Positions 9,219 to 17,459 are shown, numbered from the stretch's first letter. The stretch is 64,000 bases of DNA from Lysinibacillus sp. PLM2 (GCA_023168345.1 AP025689.1:2664001-2728000), one strand, 5' to 3'. Notes: a model not told the origin generated them from the letters alone. Made by a program: numbers and translations.

Positions 9219-9428
9219 ATGAATTTTCAAATTCGAGAAGCAATTACACAAAATGTAAAAGGCGATAGTGCAACTGATTTTCGCAGTACTGTAGAAGATG
9301 CTATTTCTCGTGGTGATGAACATTTACTACCAGGTCTTGGTGTCTTCTTAGAAAAATGGTGGCAAAGTTCAAGTGCTACAGAGCAGGAACAATTTACAGA
9401 GAAATTATCACAAGCCTTTAAAAATTAA
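9219..9428 (+). CDS. sspI: Small acid-soluble spore protein I
   Basis: Minor SASP of 69 residues, close in length to the family. It is recognised by MNFQIREAITQNVKG, DAISRGDEHLLPGLGVFLEKW and the acidic C-terminal half. It is made in the forespore and packed into the spore core. GAGGAGG lies 7 bases before the ATG. Position next to ysgA and glcD matches B. subtilis. A sigma-G-like promoter is upstream and a strong terminator downstream, so it is monocistronic. Confidence 0.95.
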   Translation: MNFQIREAITQNVKGDSATDFRSTVEDAISRGDEHLLPGLGVFLEKWWQSSSATEQEQFTEKLSQAFKN

Positions 9429-9436
9429 TTAAAAGT

Positions 9437-9482
9437 AACTGACTCTTTTCATTAGCACCCCTAATAAGAGTCAGTTTTTTAT
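9437..9482 (+). terminator. Terminator of sspI
   Basis: AACTGACTCTT (9437-9447) pairs with AAGAGTCAGTT (9466-9476), followed by a T run. Confidence 0.9.
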
Positions 9483-9586
9483 TTTCAGAAAAAATAGACT
9501 TATTTGTCATTTCATCTTACATATTTTACTCTGTTCGACTACAATAAAAAGTAGTTTCATATTATTTAAAGTTTGAGGTGTACAAC

Positions 9587-10966
9587 ATGTCTTATATTGT
9601 TTCAACAGTTGTTGAAGAACTGTTAACTGTTTTAAAAGAAGATCAAGTTACAACAAATGAAACGGTTCGTGAATTACATGCAAAGGATGAATCACACCAT
9701 AAACCTATTTTACCTGACGTAGTTGTATTTCCACGCTCCACAGAAGATGTGCAAGCTATTGTAAAACTTGCCAGTAAACACCTTATACCAATTGTTCCAT
9801 TTGGTGCGGGTTCGAGTTTAGAAGGAAACTCAATACCAGTGCACAAGGGTATTTCCATTGATTTTTCACAAATGAACGAAATATTAGAAATTAGTCCTGA
9901 GGATTTGCTAGTTAAAGTACAGCCTGGTGTTACACGACTTCAGTTAAATAAAGAATTAAAAAAACACGGCTTACAATTTACTGTCGATCCAGGTGCGGAC
10001 GCATCAATAGGTGGAATGGTTGCAACAAATGCAAGTGGTACAACAGCAGTACACTACGGCGTCATGCGAGACCAGGTTCGTGATCTAGAGGTAGTATTAG
10101 CTGATGGTTCTATCATTCATACAGGAAATTTAGCTGTAAAATCTTCATCAGGATATCATTTAAATGGGTTATTTGTGGGGTCTGAAGGTACACTAGGCTG
10201 CTTTACAGAAATCACCATTCAAGTGTATGGAATTCCTGAATTCGTTACTGCGGGGCGTGCAGTCTTTGAGACAGTTGATGCTGCTATTGATGCTGTAACA
10301 GTCTTAAGACAAGCTGGCATTCAAATTGGACGTGTAGAATTAGTTGATGCGTTTTCCGTACGCCAGGCGAATATTTATAAAGAAACAAATTACGAAGAAA
10401 AACCAACTATTTTCTTAGAATTCCATGGCAATCAATCCGGGATGGCAGAAGATGTTGCCTATACAAGAGAAATCTTTGAGGAATTTGGCTGTTTAAGCAT
10501 TTCATTTGAAACAGATACAGCATCGCGTAATAAATTATGGGAAGTCCGTCACCATATTGCTTATGCTTATACTCACGGATATCCAGGAAGAAAAATGATG
10601 ACAACGGACGTTTGTGTGCCAATCTCTAAGCTTGCTAGTGCCATTCGTTTTGCTCGAACTCAGATTGAAGAAACTGGACTTGAGGGAGGCGTTATAGGTC
10701 ACGTTGGCGATGGTAACTTCCACGCAATGGTAATGTTCGATACAAATTCTGAAGATGAAGTTGCCCGCGCTACTAAATTTAATGAAAATCTTGTGGAATT
10801 TGCTTTATCTCAAGGTGGAACATGTACAGGGGAACATGGAGTTGGTATTGGGAAATCGAAATATCAACTTAAAGAACATGGGGCTGCTCTTCAAGTTATG
10901 AAAGCAATAAAAGCAACATTGGATCCAAAAAACATTATGAATCCCGGGAAGATTTTTATAGATTAA
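9587..10966 (+). CDS. glcD: FAD-linked oxidase, GlcD/D-lactate dehydrogenase type
   Basis: Flavoprotein of the vanillyl-alcohol-oxidase fold that oxidises a 2-hydroxy acid such as glycolate or D-lactate. The N-terminal FAD-binding PCMH domain (about 35-215) shows PFGAGSSLEGNSIPV and GADASIGGMVATNASG. The C-terminal FAD-oxidase domain (about 220-459) carries HVGDGNFHAMVMFD and the closing GEHGVGIGKSKY and NPGKIF. The ATG at 9587 with GAGGTG 6 bases upstream is preferred over a GTG at 9578. Same neighbour as in B. subtilis (sspI-glcD), but no glcF iron-sulphur subunit follows, so substrate and electron acceptor are uncertain. Confidence 0.88.
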   Translation: MSYIVSTVVEELLTVLKEDQVTTNETVRELHAKDESHHKPILPDVVVFPRSTEDVQAIVKLASKHLIPIVPFGAGSSLEGNSIPVHKGISIDFSQMNEILEISPEDLLVKVQPGVTRLQLNKELKKHGLQFTVDPGADASIGGMVATNASGTTAVHYGVMRDQVRDLEVVLADGSIIHTGNLAVKSSSGYHLNGLFVGSEGTLGCFTEITIQVYGIPEFVTAGRAVFETVDAAIDAVTVLRQAGIQIGRVELVDAFSVRQANIYKETNYEEKPTIFLEFHGNQSGMAEDVAYTREIFEEFGCLSISFETDTASRNKLWEVRHHIAYAYTHGYPGRKMMTTDVCVPISKLASAIRFARTQIEETGLEGGVIGHVGDGNFHAMVMFDTNSEDEVARATKFNENLVEFALSQGGTCTGEHGVGIGKSKYQLKEHGAALQVMKAIKATLDPKNIMNPGKIFID

Positions 10967-10975
10967 TGATTTATG

Positions 10976-11003
10976 AAGTGGGTATATGATTACCCACTTT
11001 TTT
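10976..11003 (+). terminator. Terminator of glcD
   Basis: AAGTGGGTA (10976-10984) pairs with TACCCACTT (10991-10999), followed by T residues. Confidence 0.88.
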
Positions 11004-11014
11004 AAATCTTTAAA

Positions 11015-11051
11015 AATTAAAAGGCAATCCAGCGTCTCCCAGATTGCCTTT
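11015..11051 (-). terminator. Terminator of argF
   Basis: AAAGGCAATC (11020-11029) pairs with GATTGCCTTT (11042-11051); minus-strand T-rich run follows. It lies about 160 bases after the argF stop. Confidence 0.75.
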
Positions 11052-11108
11052 ACTTATGTAGCGATGCATTTTTCCATCTAGAAATCAACATCGCATTCTT
11101 TATTACTT

Positions 11109-11145
11109 TAAATCAATTGCGGCGAGTCCCCCACAAATTGATTTA
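11109..11145. other. Hairpin in the argF 3' untranslated region
   Basis: TAAATCAATT (11109-11118) pairs perfectly with AATTGATTTA (11136-11145) around a 17-base G/C-rich loop. No T run; role unknown. The rest of the 11052-11210 stretch shows no gene. Confidence 0.5.
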
Positions 11146-11210
11146 GGATTTAAGAGTTAACTGAACTAGTAAAATACACAACCCGTATATTTTTACTGTT
11201 TTATTTTTTA

Positions 11211-12176
11211 TTACGAAAGAACTGATGCTAAAACTGCCTTTTGAGCATGTAATCTGTTTTCAGCTTGCTCAAAAATATAGGAGTTTGGTCCATCAATCAC
11301 TGAGCTAGCAACTTCTTCCTCACGATGGGCTGGTAAACAATGTAGGAACATATAATCAGATTTTGCGTGAGCTACTAATTCATCATTAATTTGATAGTCT
11401 TTAAAATCTATTAATCGTTTTGCTGACTCTTCTTCTTGCCCCATTGAAGTCCAAACATCCGCATATACTGCATCTGCTCCTGAAACAGCTTCGACAGGAT
11501 CATAGGTTACAGTAACCTTGCTTCCATTAGCTTTTGCAATATTTTTTGCCTTTGCAATAATTTCCTTATCACATTCATATCCTGGAGGTGTTGCTACAGC
11601 TACATTCATCCCAACATGAGCTGCTGCTATAACTAAAGAATGAGCTACGTTATTGCCATCTCCAACGTAAGCAATCTTTAATCCTTTCAATGTGCCTTTA
11701 TTTTCATAGATTGTTTCAAGATCCGCTAAAGCTTGGCAAGGATGATAAAGGTCCGTTAATCCATTGATTACTGGTATTGACGCGTTATCTGCTAATTCTT
11801 TTACCATTTCATGTGAGTTTGCACGAATCATGATGGCATCTAAATAACCAGATAAAACTTTCCCTGTATCAGAAATTGGCTCACCACGTCCAATTTGCAT
11901 ATCACGAGAATGCATAAACATTGCTTTTCCGCCTAGTTGATTCATCCCCACTTCAAATGAAATACGAGTACGTGTTGAATGCTTTTCGAAAATCATTCCT
12001 AGCGTTTTTCCCTCTAATAATTTAGGACATTTGCCTGCTTTCGTAATCGTTTTTAACTGAGTAGCTAATTTTACTAAGTCATTAACTTCTTCACTTGTAT
12101 AATCAAGCAGCGTCAATAAATCCTTGCCCTTTAAACTAGACACTAACTTAAGCTGCACCTCTTCTAACAATTTCAT
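11211..12176 (-). CDS. argF: Ornithine carbamoyltransferase
   Basis: Transfers carbamoyl phosphate to ornithine to give citrulline in arginine biosynthesis. 321 residues from the ATG at 12176 ([19 protein letters not shown]); a longer frame to 12215 lacks a ribosome-binding site. Carbamoyl-phosphate motif STRTRIS near residue 60, ornithine-loop and catalytic [11 protein letters not shown] near 275, plus [12 protein letters not shown]. Standalone: no arg or arc operon genes are adjacent. Two ARG-box-like sequences upstream suggest ArgR/AhrC control and favour a biosynthetic role over the catabolic ArcB role. Confidence 0.95.
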   Translation of the reverse strand: MKLLEEVQLKLVSSLKGKDLLTLLDYTSEEVNDLVKLATQLKTITKAGKCPKLLEGKTLGMIFEKHSTRTRISFEVGMNQLGGKAMFMHSRDMQIGRGEPISDTGKVLSGYLDAIMIRANSHEMVKELADNASIPVINGLTDLYHPCQALADLETIYENKGTLKGLKIAYVGDGNNVAHSLVIAAAHVGMNVAVATPPGYECDKEIIAKAKNIAKANGSKVTVTYDPVEAVSGADAVYADVWTSMGQEEESAKRLIDFKDYQINDELVAHAKSDYMFLHCLPAHREEEVASSVIDGPNSYIFEQAENRLHAQKAVLASVLS

Positions 12177-12241
12177 GTAGCATTCCGCTCCCTTATTTCT
12201 GATGATGTAATTCATTATACATATGTATATTTATTAAATCA

Positions 12242-12259
12242 AGTGAATTTTTATGATTA
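12242..12259 (-). promoter_or_regulatory. Candidate ARG box (proximal)
   Basis: The minus strand shares the core ATAAAAATTCA with the B. subtilis ARG box consensus CATGAATAAAAATTCAAG. It lies about 65 bases upstream of the argF ATG. Confidence 0.4.
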
Positions 12260-12274
12260 ATTAGAGTGGATAAA

Positions 12275-12292
12275 ATTAAATGTTTATTCATT
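12275..12292 (-). promoter_or_regulatory. Candidate ARG box (distal)
   Basis: Minus-strand AATGAATAAACATTTAAT matches 14 of 18 positions of the B. subtilis ARG box consensus and lies 33 bp from the proximal site, about three helical turns. Confidence 0.45.
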
Positions 12293-12476
12293 TTAACCAA
12301 AGGAAAGTTGTACATATGATATTTTTTTCGAATATTAATTTGTATTAAGTAATAAATATTCTTTCTGTTTGTATGCATTTTCATTTTTATACAAAAACGG
12401 TTTTATGATAGATTTGGAGCTTACACGTTTGAGGATATCTAGATTCTGGGTGATTTAAGCGATGTGTAGACTTGGT

Positions 12477-13020
12477 GTCTATTATCCGATCACGCTTTTC
12501 CCCTTCGTCTATTATCCACTCGGCTTTGTCTATTATCTACCCATGTTTGTCTATTATCCTAGTGGGTTTGTCTATTATCCGACCACGCTTTTCCCTTCGT
12601 CTATTATCTACTCGGCTTTGTCTATTATCTGCCCATGTTTGTCTATTATCCTAGCGGGTTTGTCTATTATCCGATCACGCTTTTCCCCTTCGTCTATTAT
12701 CCACTCGGCTTTGTCTATTATCTACCCATGTTTGTCTATTATCCTAGTGGGTTTGTCTATTATCCGACCACGCTTTTCCCTTCGTCTATTATCTACTCGG
12801 CTTTGTCTATTATCTGCCCATGTTTGTCTATTATCCTAGCGGGTTTGTCTATTATCCGATCACGCTTTTCCCCTTCGTCTATTATCCACTCGGCTTTGTC
12901 TATTATCTGCCCATGTTTGTCTATTATCCTAGCGGGTTTGTCTATTATCCGATTACGCTTTCCTCCTTCGTCTATTATCTACTCGGCTTTGTCTATTATC
13001 AGCCCATGTTTGTCTATTAT
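12477..13020. repeat. Higher-order tandem repeat array (24 copies of GTCTATTAT)
   Basis: GTCTATTAT occurs 24 times in direct orientation. Four monomer types A (29-30 bp), B, C and D (21 bp each) repeat in strict order, giving 92-93-bp ABCD units that start at 12477, 12570, 12662, 12755, 12847 and 12940. Alternate units differ by fixed substitutions, so a 185-bp dimer is repeated identically (12477-12661 and 12662-12846), followed by a hybrid and a diverged copy. All plus-strand frames stay open because the 21-bp unit lacks stops; no ribosome-binding site supports translation. Confidence 0.95.
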
Positions 13021-13031
13021 TCATTTTCACT

Positions 13032-13074
13032 AAAAAAGCAAGTAGAGAAAAGTATCAATTTTCTCTACTTGCTT
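13032..13074 (-). terminator. Terminator of the AMP-ligase/SDR operon
   Basis: GCAAGTAGAGAAAA (13038-13051) pairs with TTTTCTCTACTTGC (13059-13072); a minus-strand T run follows. Confidence 0.9.
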
Positions 13075-13077
13075 CAT

Positions 13078-14625
13078 TTATGATTCCAGCTGCTTAAGCT
13101 GCTTTTTATCGAGTTTCCCTAATGTTGTGTAGGGCATTTCGTTTAGAAATTTGATTTCCTTAGGAAGTTGGTATCTAGCAACTTTTGGGCGTAGCCATTC
13201 AATTAATTCTTCTACAGTAAGGTTCGAATCTCTCTTTCTAACTACATAAGCCATGAATCTTTGGTCAAATTGTTCATCCGGGACCCCAATGACAGCTACT
13301 TCCTCGATTTCAGGATGTTCCATTATTACTTGTTCCATTTCAACTGGATATACATTGATTCCACCAGAAATGATCATATCATCCACTCGCCCACATAAAA
13401 AATAATAGCCCAATTGATCGCGATAGCCTAAATCCCCAGTTTCACGCCATTTTTTCTTATCATTACCCATCGACCAGACATTCTTTATACAAAACTGACC
13501 GATTTCTCCGACGTGTACTTCATTCATATTTTCATCTAATATCTTTAAACGAGTACCTTTTATTATTTTTCCGACCGTTGATGAGGAATATTTTAAATCC
13601 TTCGGGGTTGCAATGAAATTCAAGCCTACCTCAGTTGTTCCGTACAAATTATAAAGTACCTCACCTAAACTACAAAATGTTTCCTCAATTAGTTTTGGAT
13701 TCAGCTTCGCACCACCTGAAGCAATACAAGACAGAGTTTTTAATGCATTTTTATCTGTGTCTAGCATTCTCTTAAGCATCGTTGGAACAACTGTAACAAT
13801 ATTCACCTGATGTTTTTCAATTAATTGACAAGCTGTTTGTGCATTAAAACCTCTACTTATCACCATTTTCTTTCCTAAAGGAATGAATAAAAGTAGAACA
13901 GCAATTCCATACCCATGATAAATGGGAGTAGCAATATAGCCAGTTTTATAATTCAATATATTTAGCCTTTGTATAAAAGCGACAAATGGATTTAAATAGT
14001 TATATAAAGATGGCTTATGTTCTGCTTGCTTCGAATCACCTGTTGTACCACTTGTAGATAGGACAATTTTGCTTTGATTCCTTCTCGGAAGATGAACTTT
14101 CTCTGGAGAATCCAAATCTAGAAATTGATTAATCGCGGGCATTTGATCATGATAACTAAATAGTTTATTCCCTTTAAATTCCAAATCACCAATAATCGAA
14201 CTTAATTCGACGTCGTAAATTATTAGATCAAATGGATTCCGCTTAAGGATACGATTTAATTGATTAGCGCTCATTTCAGTACTTACGAAATAAATATTTG
14301 CACCTAATCTAGAAACGGCAAAAATTGATTTCACAAGAACTGCGTGATTTTTGCACATGATGGCAACATTTTGATTTTCCCGAAGATCTAATCGTTCATG
14401 CAGAACTTCTGCTAAACTATTTGATTGCTCAAATAATTGGTTATATGTAAGTACTTCATTATCATCGACGAGGGCAATTTGGTCTGAAAATTTCTTTTGT
14501 GCAAAATGTAATAAAGTCATTAAATTAATGCCGCATTTTATTATTGAAGCAATTAAATGAAATAAAGCGACAGGTGACAATAATTTCACTTTATACAATA
14601 CGTAGAAAAGATTAACTAATTTCAT
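13078..14625 (-). CDS. AMP-dependent acyl-CoA synthetase/ligase family protein
   Basis: Adenylate-forming enzyme of 515 residues that would activate a carboxylic acid, probably a fatty acid, with ATP and load it on CoA. P-loop motif STSGTTGDSKQAEHK near residue 192, adenine-binding YGTTEVG near 325, ETGDLGY near 390, hinge GRVDDMIISGGINVYPVE near 410, and the C-terminal catalytic Lys in TTLGKLDKKQL. A hydrophobic, basic 45-residue N-terminal extension precedes the core. Its start overlaps the SDR gene stop by 4 bases, so the two are translationally coupled. Substrate unknown; not at this place in B. subtilis. Confidence 0.87.
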   Translation of the reverse strand: MKLVNLFYVLYKVKLLSPVALFHLIASIIKCGINLMTLLHFAQKKFSDQIALVDDNEVLTYNQLFEQSNSLAEVLHERLDLRENQNVAIMCKNHAVLVKSIFAVSRLGANIYFVSTEMSANQLNRILKRNPFDLIIYDVELSSIIGDLEFKGNKLFSYHDQMPAINQFLDLDSPEKVHLPRRNQSKIVLSTSGTTGDSKQAEHKPSLYNYLNPFVAFIQRLNILNYKTGYIATPIYHGYGIAVLLLFIPLGKKMVISRGFNAQTACQLIEKHQVNIVTVVPTMLKRMLDTDKNALKTLSCIASGGAKLNPKLIEETFCSLGEVLYNLYGTTEVGLNFIATPKDLKYSSSTVGKIIKGTRLKILDENMNEVHVGEIGQFCIKNVWSMGNDKKKWRETGDLGYRDQLGYYFLCGRVDDMIISGGINVYPVEMEQVIMEHPEIEEVAVIGVPDEQFDQRFMAYVVRKRDSNLTVEELIEWLRPKVARYQLPKEIKFLNEMPYTTLGKLDKKQLKQLES

Positions 14626-15458
14626 AGACTCCCCCGCTTATCCCGCTTTGTATAATCTGGAAAACTCTCCATAAAAAACGATGCTATCTGCCCAAATACT
14701 AACCACCATGGCTGATATCTTTTCTTTTTTGTATACATATGTTTGCATATTATTTTAGCAGCATGTTGAGGTGACATGGCAGGGATTTTTTTATAGGCTG
14801 CTGTTGGTTCAATCATAGGGGTTCTTACTAATGGTAGATAAATGCTTGATACAAAAACTCCTCTTCTCCTTAACTCAAACGCTACGGATCTTAAAAACAT
14901 ATCAAAGGCGGACTTTGAAGCCTGATAAGCTGAGAAATAAGGAACTGGTGCAAGACGAGCATTAACAGATGAAACATTAATAATTTGACCATGATTACTT
15001 AAAAGAACAGGAATCATTGAGAGCAACAATTGCACTGGTGCAAAGTAGTTTATCGCCATTGTTCGTGTGAAATCATGAAATCTATCAAGTGATTCAAAGA
15101 TGGATCGGTTAATAGAAAGCCCCGCATTATTTACGACTATATCTATCCCCTTAGGAAATGTATGTAGAAAATCTAGAAAGGCTCTCAGCTGTTCTTCATT
15201 TCGAAGATCTGCTTGATATATGCTTACTGTTGCAAAAGCCCTTCTTTCAATTTCAGTTTTTATTGCGAAAAGTCGTTCCTCGTTTCTTGCCACTAATATA
15301 AGTTGACAATGAATATTAGCAAGCTGATAAGCCACCTGTGCTCCTATTCCAGAGCTTGCCCCTGTAATCAAAATTGTTTTTCCAGAAAGATGACGCATTA
15401 ACTTCTTTTCATCTAAATATGTAGGTAGAAATATACATGACTCAATCCATTTTTTCAT
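14622..15458 (-). CDS. Short-chain dehydrogenase/reductase
   Basis: NAD(P)-dependent Rossmann-fold oxidoreductase, 278 residues. Cofactor motif TGASSGIG near residue 33, NNAGLSI near 112, and the catalytic Ser with YxxxK in SSVNARLAPVPYFSAYQASK around 160-178. The C terminus (about 230-278) is basic and aromatic and might associate with the membrane. AGGTGA lies 9 bases upstream of the ATG. First gene of a two-gene operon with the acyl-CoA synthetase, which suggests a lipid substrate, but nothing in the sequence fixes it. Confidence 0.87.
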   Translation of the reverse strand: MKKWIESCIFLPTYLDEKKLMRHLSGKTILITGASSGIGAQVAYQLANIHCQLILVARNEERLFAIKTEIERRAFATVSIYQADLRNEEQLRAFLDFLHTFPKGIDIVVNNAGLSINRSIFESLDRFHDFTRTMAINYFAPVQLLLSMIPVLLSNHGQIINVSSVNARLAPVPYFSAYQASKSAFDMFLRSVAFELRRRGVFVSSIYLPLVRTPMIEPTAAYKKIPAMSPQHAAKIICKHMYTKKKRYQPWWLVFGQIASFFMESFPDYTKRDKRGSL

Positions 15459-15529
15459 TTTATATTGTCACCTATTTCTTTTTTGTCGTTAGCAAGCTTT
15501 CTTTAACTATACAATGTTTTGACTTTATA

Positions 15530-15560
15530 AAAAAGAACCGGCTCACTTTGAACCGATTCT
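15530..15560 (-). terminator. Terminator of the rsgA-like gene
   Basis: AGAACCGGCTC (15534-15544) pairs with GAACCGATTCT (15550-15560), with G-U pairs in the minus-strand RNA and a T run after it. Confidence 0.82.
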
Positions 15561-15567
15561 CTTGATA

Positions 15568-16650
15568 TTATCTACCCTTTTTCTTCTTCTGCTCTTTGAT
15601 GAATTTCCGAGCGTTTTTCATGCCACCCATTCCACCAAACATTTCATTGATTTTTTCTTTTTCAATCATTTTTGAATTTAAACCGTCATACTTCGTTTCT
15701 TTTTTTAGTTTCAGGTAGCTCTCTAGTCTTTCTTCCTTAAGAATCCCATCCTGTATAGCTTTCTGTACTGCACAGTTTGGCTCCATACCGTGCTTACAAT
15801 CATTAAAGTGACATTGAGAAGCTAGTTCGTCAATATCAGAAAATGACTTTGATAAATCGGCACTAATGACCCCTATTTCCCTCATGCCAGGAGTGTCAAT
15901 GACTACACCTAATTCAGGAATCATGAACAGTTCGCGTCTTGTCGTTGTGTGCCTTCCTTTATCATCATTACGTGTATCCTTCGTTTCTAATACATTTTGA
16001 CCAAGCAGTCGATTAATTAAAGTGGATTTTCCAACACCCGACGATCCAATGAATGCAACTGTCTTGCCATTAGAAAGATATTTTTTTATCGATTGATATC
16101 CATCATCAGACATACTAGTTGTTACAAGTACGTCCACACCAAATGAAATAGAGGATACTTCATTTAGTTTATATTCTATGTCTGAACATAAATCTGATTT
16201 AGTAAGAACAATAACAGGTACCGCACCACTATCCCAAGCGATTGAAACATATCGTTCTAGCCTTCGAAGATTAAAGTCATTGTTAAGTGACATACATATG
16301 AAAACTGTATCAATATTTGCCGCAACTACTTGTGTATCGTTTTTATTACCCGCTACCTTTCGTACAAACACACTCTTTCGTGTCAATACATGATGTATTA
16401 TACCATCGCCCTGTAAGCTATCTATCCGATCAACCATCACAAAATCACCGACAGCAGGATATTCAGAAAGACCGATTAAATTGTGGCGAAATTTACCTGA
16501 TATTTTTGCAGTCATTTCGCCCTTCTCCGTCATCACTTTATATCCATTTTTATATTGAGAGGTTACTCTACCTATATAAAAATTTTCATAGTTATTAGAC
16601 TCCTGTATAAATCGTTCTGTGAGTCCAAGATTCTGCATATTAATGTTCAA
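15568..16650 (-). CDS. rsgA: RsgA/YjeQ-type ribosome small subunit-dependent GTPase
   Basis: Circularly permuted GTPase that helps mature the 30S subunit. 360 residues: OB fold (about 20-95), then GTPase motifs in permuted order, G4 TKSD near 152, G1 GSSGVGKST near 203, G3 DTPGMRE near 255, and a zinc-binding Cys/His cluster CHFNDCKHGMEPNC near 282. Longer than B. subtilis RsgA (YloQ, about 298) and far from the usual rsgA site, so probably a second, specialised paralogue. The start is TTG 16650, fixed by AGGAGG 8 bases upstream; the next ATG (16638) is too far from it. Preceded by a leader ORF and competing hairpins. Confidence 0.9.
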   Translation of the reverse strand: MNINMQNLGLTERFIQESNNYENFYIGRVTSQYKNGYKVMTEKGEMTAKISGKFRHNLIGLSEYPAVGDFVMVDRIDSLQGDGIIHHVLTRKSVFVRKVAGNKNDTQVVAANIDTVFICMSLNNDFNLRRLERYVSIAWDSGAVPVIVLTKSDLCSDIEYKLNEVSSISFGVDVLVTTSMSDDGYQSIKKYLSNGKTVAFIGSSGVGKSTLINRLLGQNVLETKDTRNDDKGRHTTTRRELFMIPELGVVIDTPGMREIGVISADLSKSFSDIDELASQCHFNDCKHGMEPNCAVQKAIQDGILKEERLESYLKLKKETKYDGLNSKMIEKEKINEMFGGMGGMKNARKFIKEQKKKKGR

Positions 16651-16658
16651 TTTTATTG

Positions 16659-16735
16659 CCTCCTAAAGTAATCATTACCTTTGGGAGGTTTTATGCAAAT
16701 ATGCTTTATTTAGCACATACCTCCCTAATGATTAC
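16659..16735 (-). promoter_or_regulatory. Candidate translational attenuator of the rsgA-like gene
   Basis: Minus-strand arm 1 (plus 16719-16735, GTAATCATTAGGGAGGT) pairs with arm 2 (plus 16668-16689, ACCTCCC...TAATGATTAC). Arm 2 can instead pair through CCTCCCAAA (plus 16680-16688) with TTTAGGAGG (plus 16659-16667), which contains the rsgA ribosome-binding site. The two folds exclude each other; arm 1 lies inside the leader ORF. Confidence 0.6.
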
Positions 16736-16762
16736 AATCTCCTTGTTCATCTTGTTTTTCAT
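16706..16762 (-). CDS. Putative 18-residue leader peptide upstream of rsgA
   Basis: ATG at 16762 follows a good AAAGGAG site with 8-base spacing and reads MKNKMNKEIVIIREVCAK before TAA. Codons 9-15 overlap the first arm of the hairpin that controls access to the rsgA ribosome-binding site. The peptide probably has no function beyond being translated, as in erm- and cat-type leaders. The call rests on layout and ribosome-binding site only. Confidence 0.5.
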   Translation of the reverse strand: MKNKMNKEIVIIREVCAK

Positions 16763-16877
16763 AAAAACAACTCCTTTCACCTTTTGATACAATATACCAT
16801 AATCTACTCTCTAAACTAAATATGGTTAATCTTAATCTTTGTCTATAAAAAATAAAAGAAAACTTTTTATCCCTTGA

Positions 16878-16904
16878 TGTAACATTTATTAAAATTCTTT
16901 CGTT
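16878..16904 (+). promoter_or_regulatory. Candidate ECF-type autoregulated promoter
   Basis: TGTAAC (16878-16883) with ATTT after it, 17-bp spacer, CGTT (16901-16904), 30 bases before the sigma-factor ATG. AAC in the -35 and CGT in the -10 are hallmarks of ECF promoters. Confidence 0.55.
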
Positions 16905-16934
16905 CCATTTATAGCAATTAGAAGGGAGCACTCT

Positions 16935-17459
16935 ATGATTGATACAGAACAACTCATTCAACAGGCAAAGTCAGGGGATTTAAGTGCATTTGAGGATCTA
17001 ATTGCACAATATATCCCTACCATTGAGCGATTTGCTTTTCAATGCGGTGTACCTTTTCACCATATTGACGATGTGACGCAAGAGGTTTGCATAAAGTTGT
17101 ATCGTTTTTTACATCAGTATGAAGGTGGAAAATTTACAACTTGGCTCTATCAAGTGACTTTAAATGTTGTACGAGATGATTACAGAAAACAACAAACAAT
17201 GCATACTAAAATAGCTCATTATCAAAAAGAAGCAGCCCAACAGCTTTATGAAAAGTTTAACTTAGATTTTGATGAGGATTTACATCAAGCCATTATCCAA
17301 CTTGATGACAATTATAAAATTCCGATTGTACTATTTTATTTTCACGAGCTTACATACAAAGAAATTGCTAAGGTTTTACATATTTCAATGCCGAACGTGA
17401 AGCTTCGTTTATTACGAGCAAAGAAAAAATTAAAAAGCATTTTGGAGGGGAATTTATGA
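16935..17459 (+). CDS. ECF RNA polymerase sigma factor
   Basis: Extracytoplasmic-function sigma factor of 174 residues. Region 2 spans about 10-80 (DDVTQEVCIKLYRFL, then WLYQVTLNVVRDDYRK), region 4 about 110-170 with the helix-turn-helix LTYKEIAKVLHISMPNVKLRLLRAKKKL cut here as LTYKEIAKVLHIS plus VKLRLLRAKKKL. AGAAGGGAG lies upstream of the ATG. The stop overlaps the downstream gene by 4 bases. An ECF-like promoter upstream suggests that it activates its own operon. The signal and regulon are unknown. Confidence 0.92.
   Translation: MIDTEQLIQQAKSGDLSAFEDLIAQYIPTIERFAFQCGVPFHHIDDVTQEVCIKLYRFLHQYEGGKFTTWLYQVTLNVVRDDYRKQQTMHTKIAHYQKEAAQQLYEKFNLDFDEDLHQAIIQLDDNYKIPIVLFYFHELTYKEIAKVLHISMPNVKLRLLRAKKKLKSILEGNL

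Noticed and set aside
12177..12215. N-terminal extension of argF ([13 protein letters not shown])
   Set aside because: Not in the OTCase family and no ribosome-binding site; the ATG at 12176 starts the conserved region.
12477..13020. Possible CRISPR array
   Set aside because: Spacers between cores are themselves repeated in fixed order and only 12-21 bp long; no unique spacers and no cas genes.
12462..13083. Three long plus-strand open frames of 87-132 codons rich in FVYYP or LSIIR
   Set aside because: They are different frames of the same 21-bp repeat, which simply lacks stop codons; no ribosome-binding site and no non-repetitive protein sequence.
16668..16735. tRNA or other small RNA suggested by the 66-base inverted repeat
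   Set aside because: No T-loop, anticodon stem or CCA-type end; the pairing is better explained as an mRNA leader structure.
16725..16961. 78-codon minus-strand frame between rsgA and the sigma gene
   Set aside because: It has no ribosome-binding site, overlaps the sigma-factor start and its promoter, and its composition is not protein-like. The 18-codon leader in another frame has far better support.
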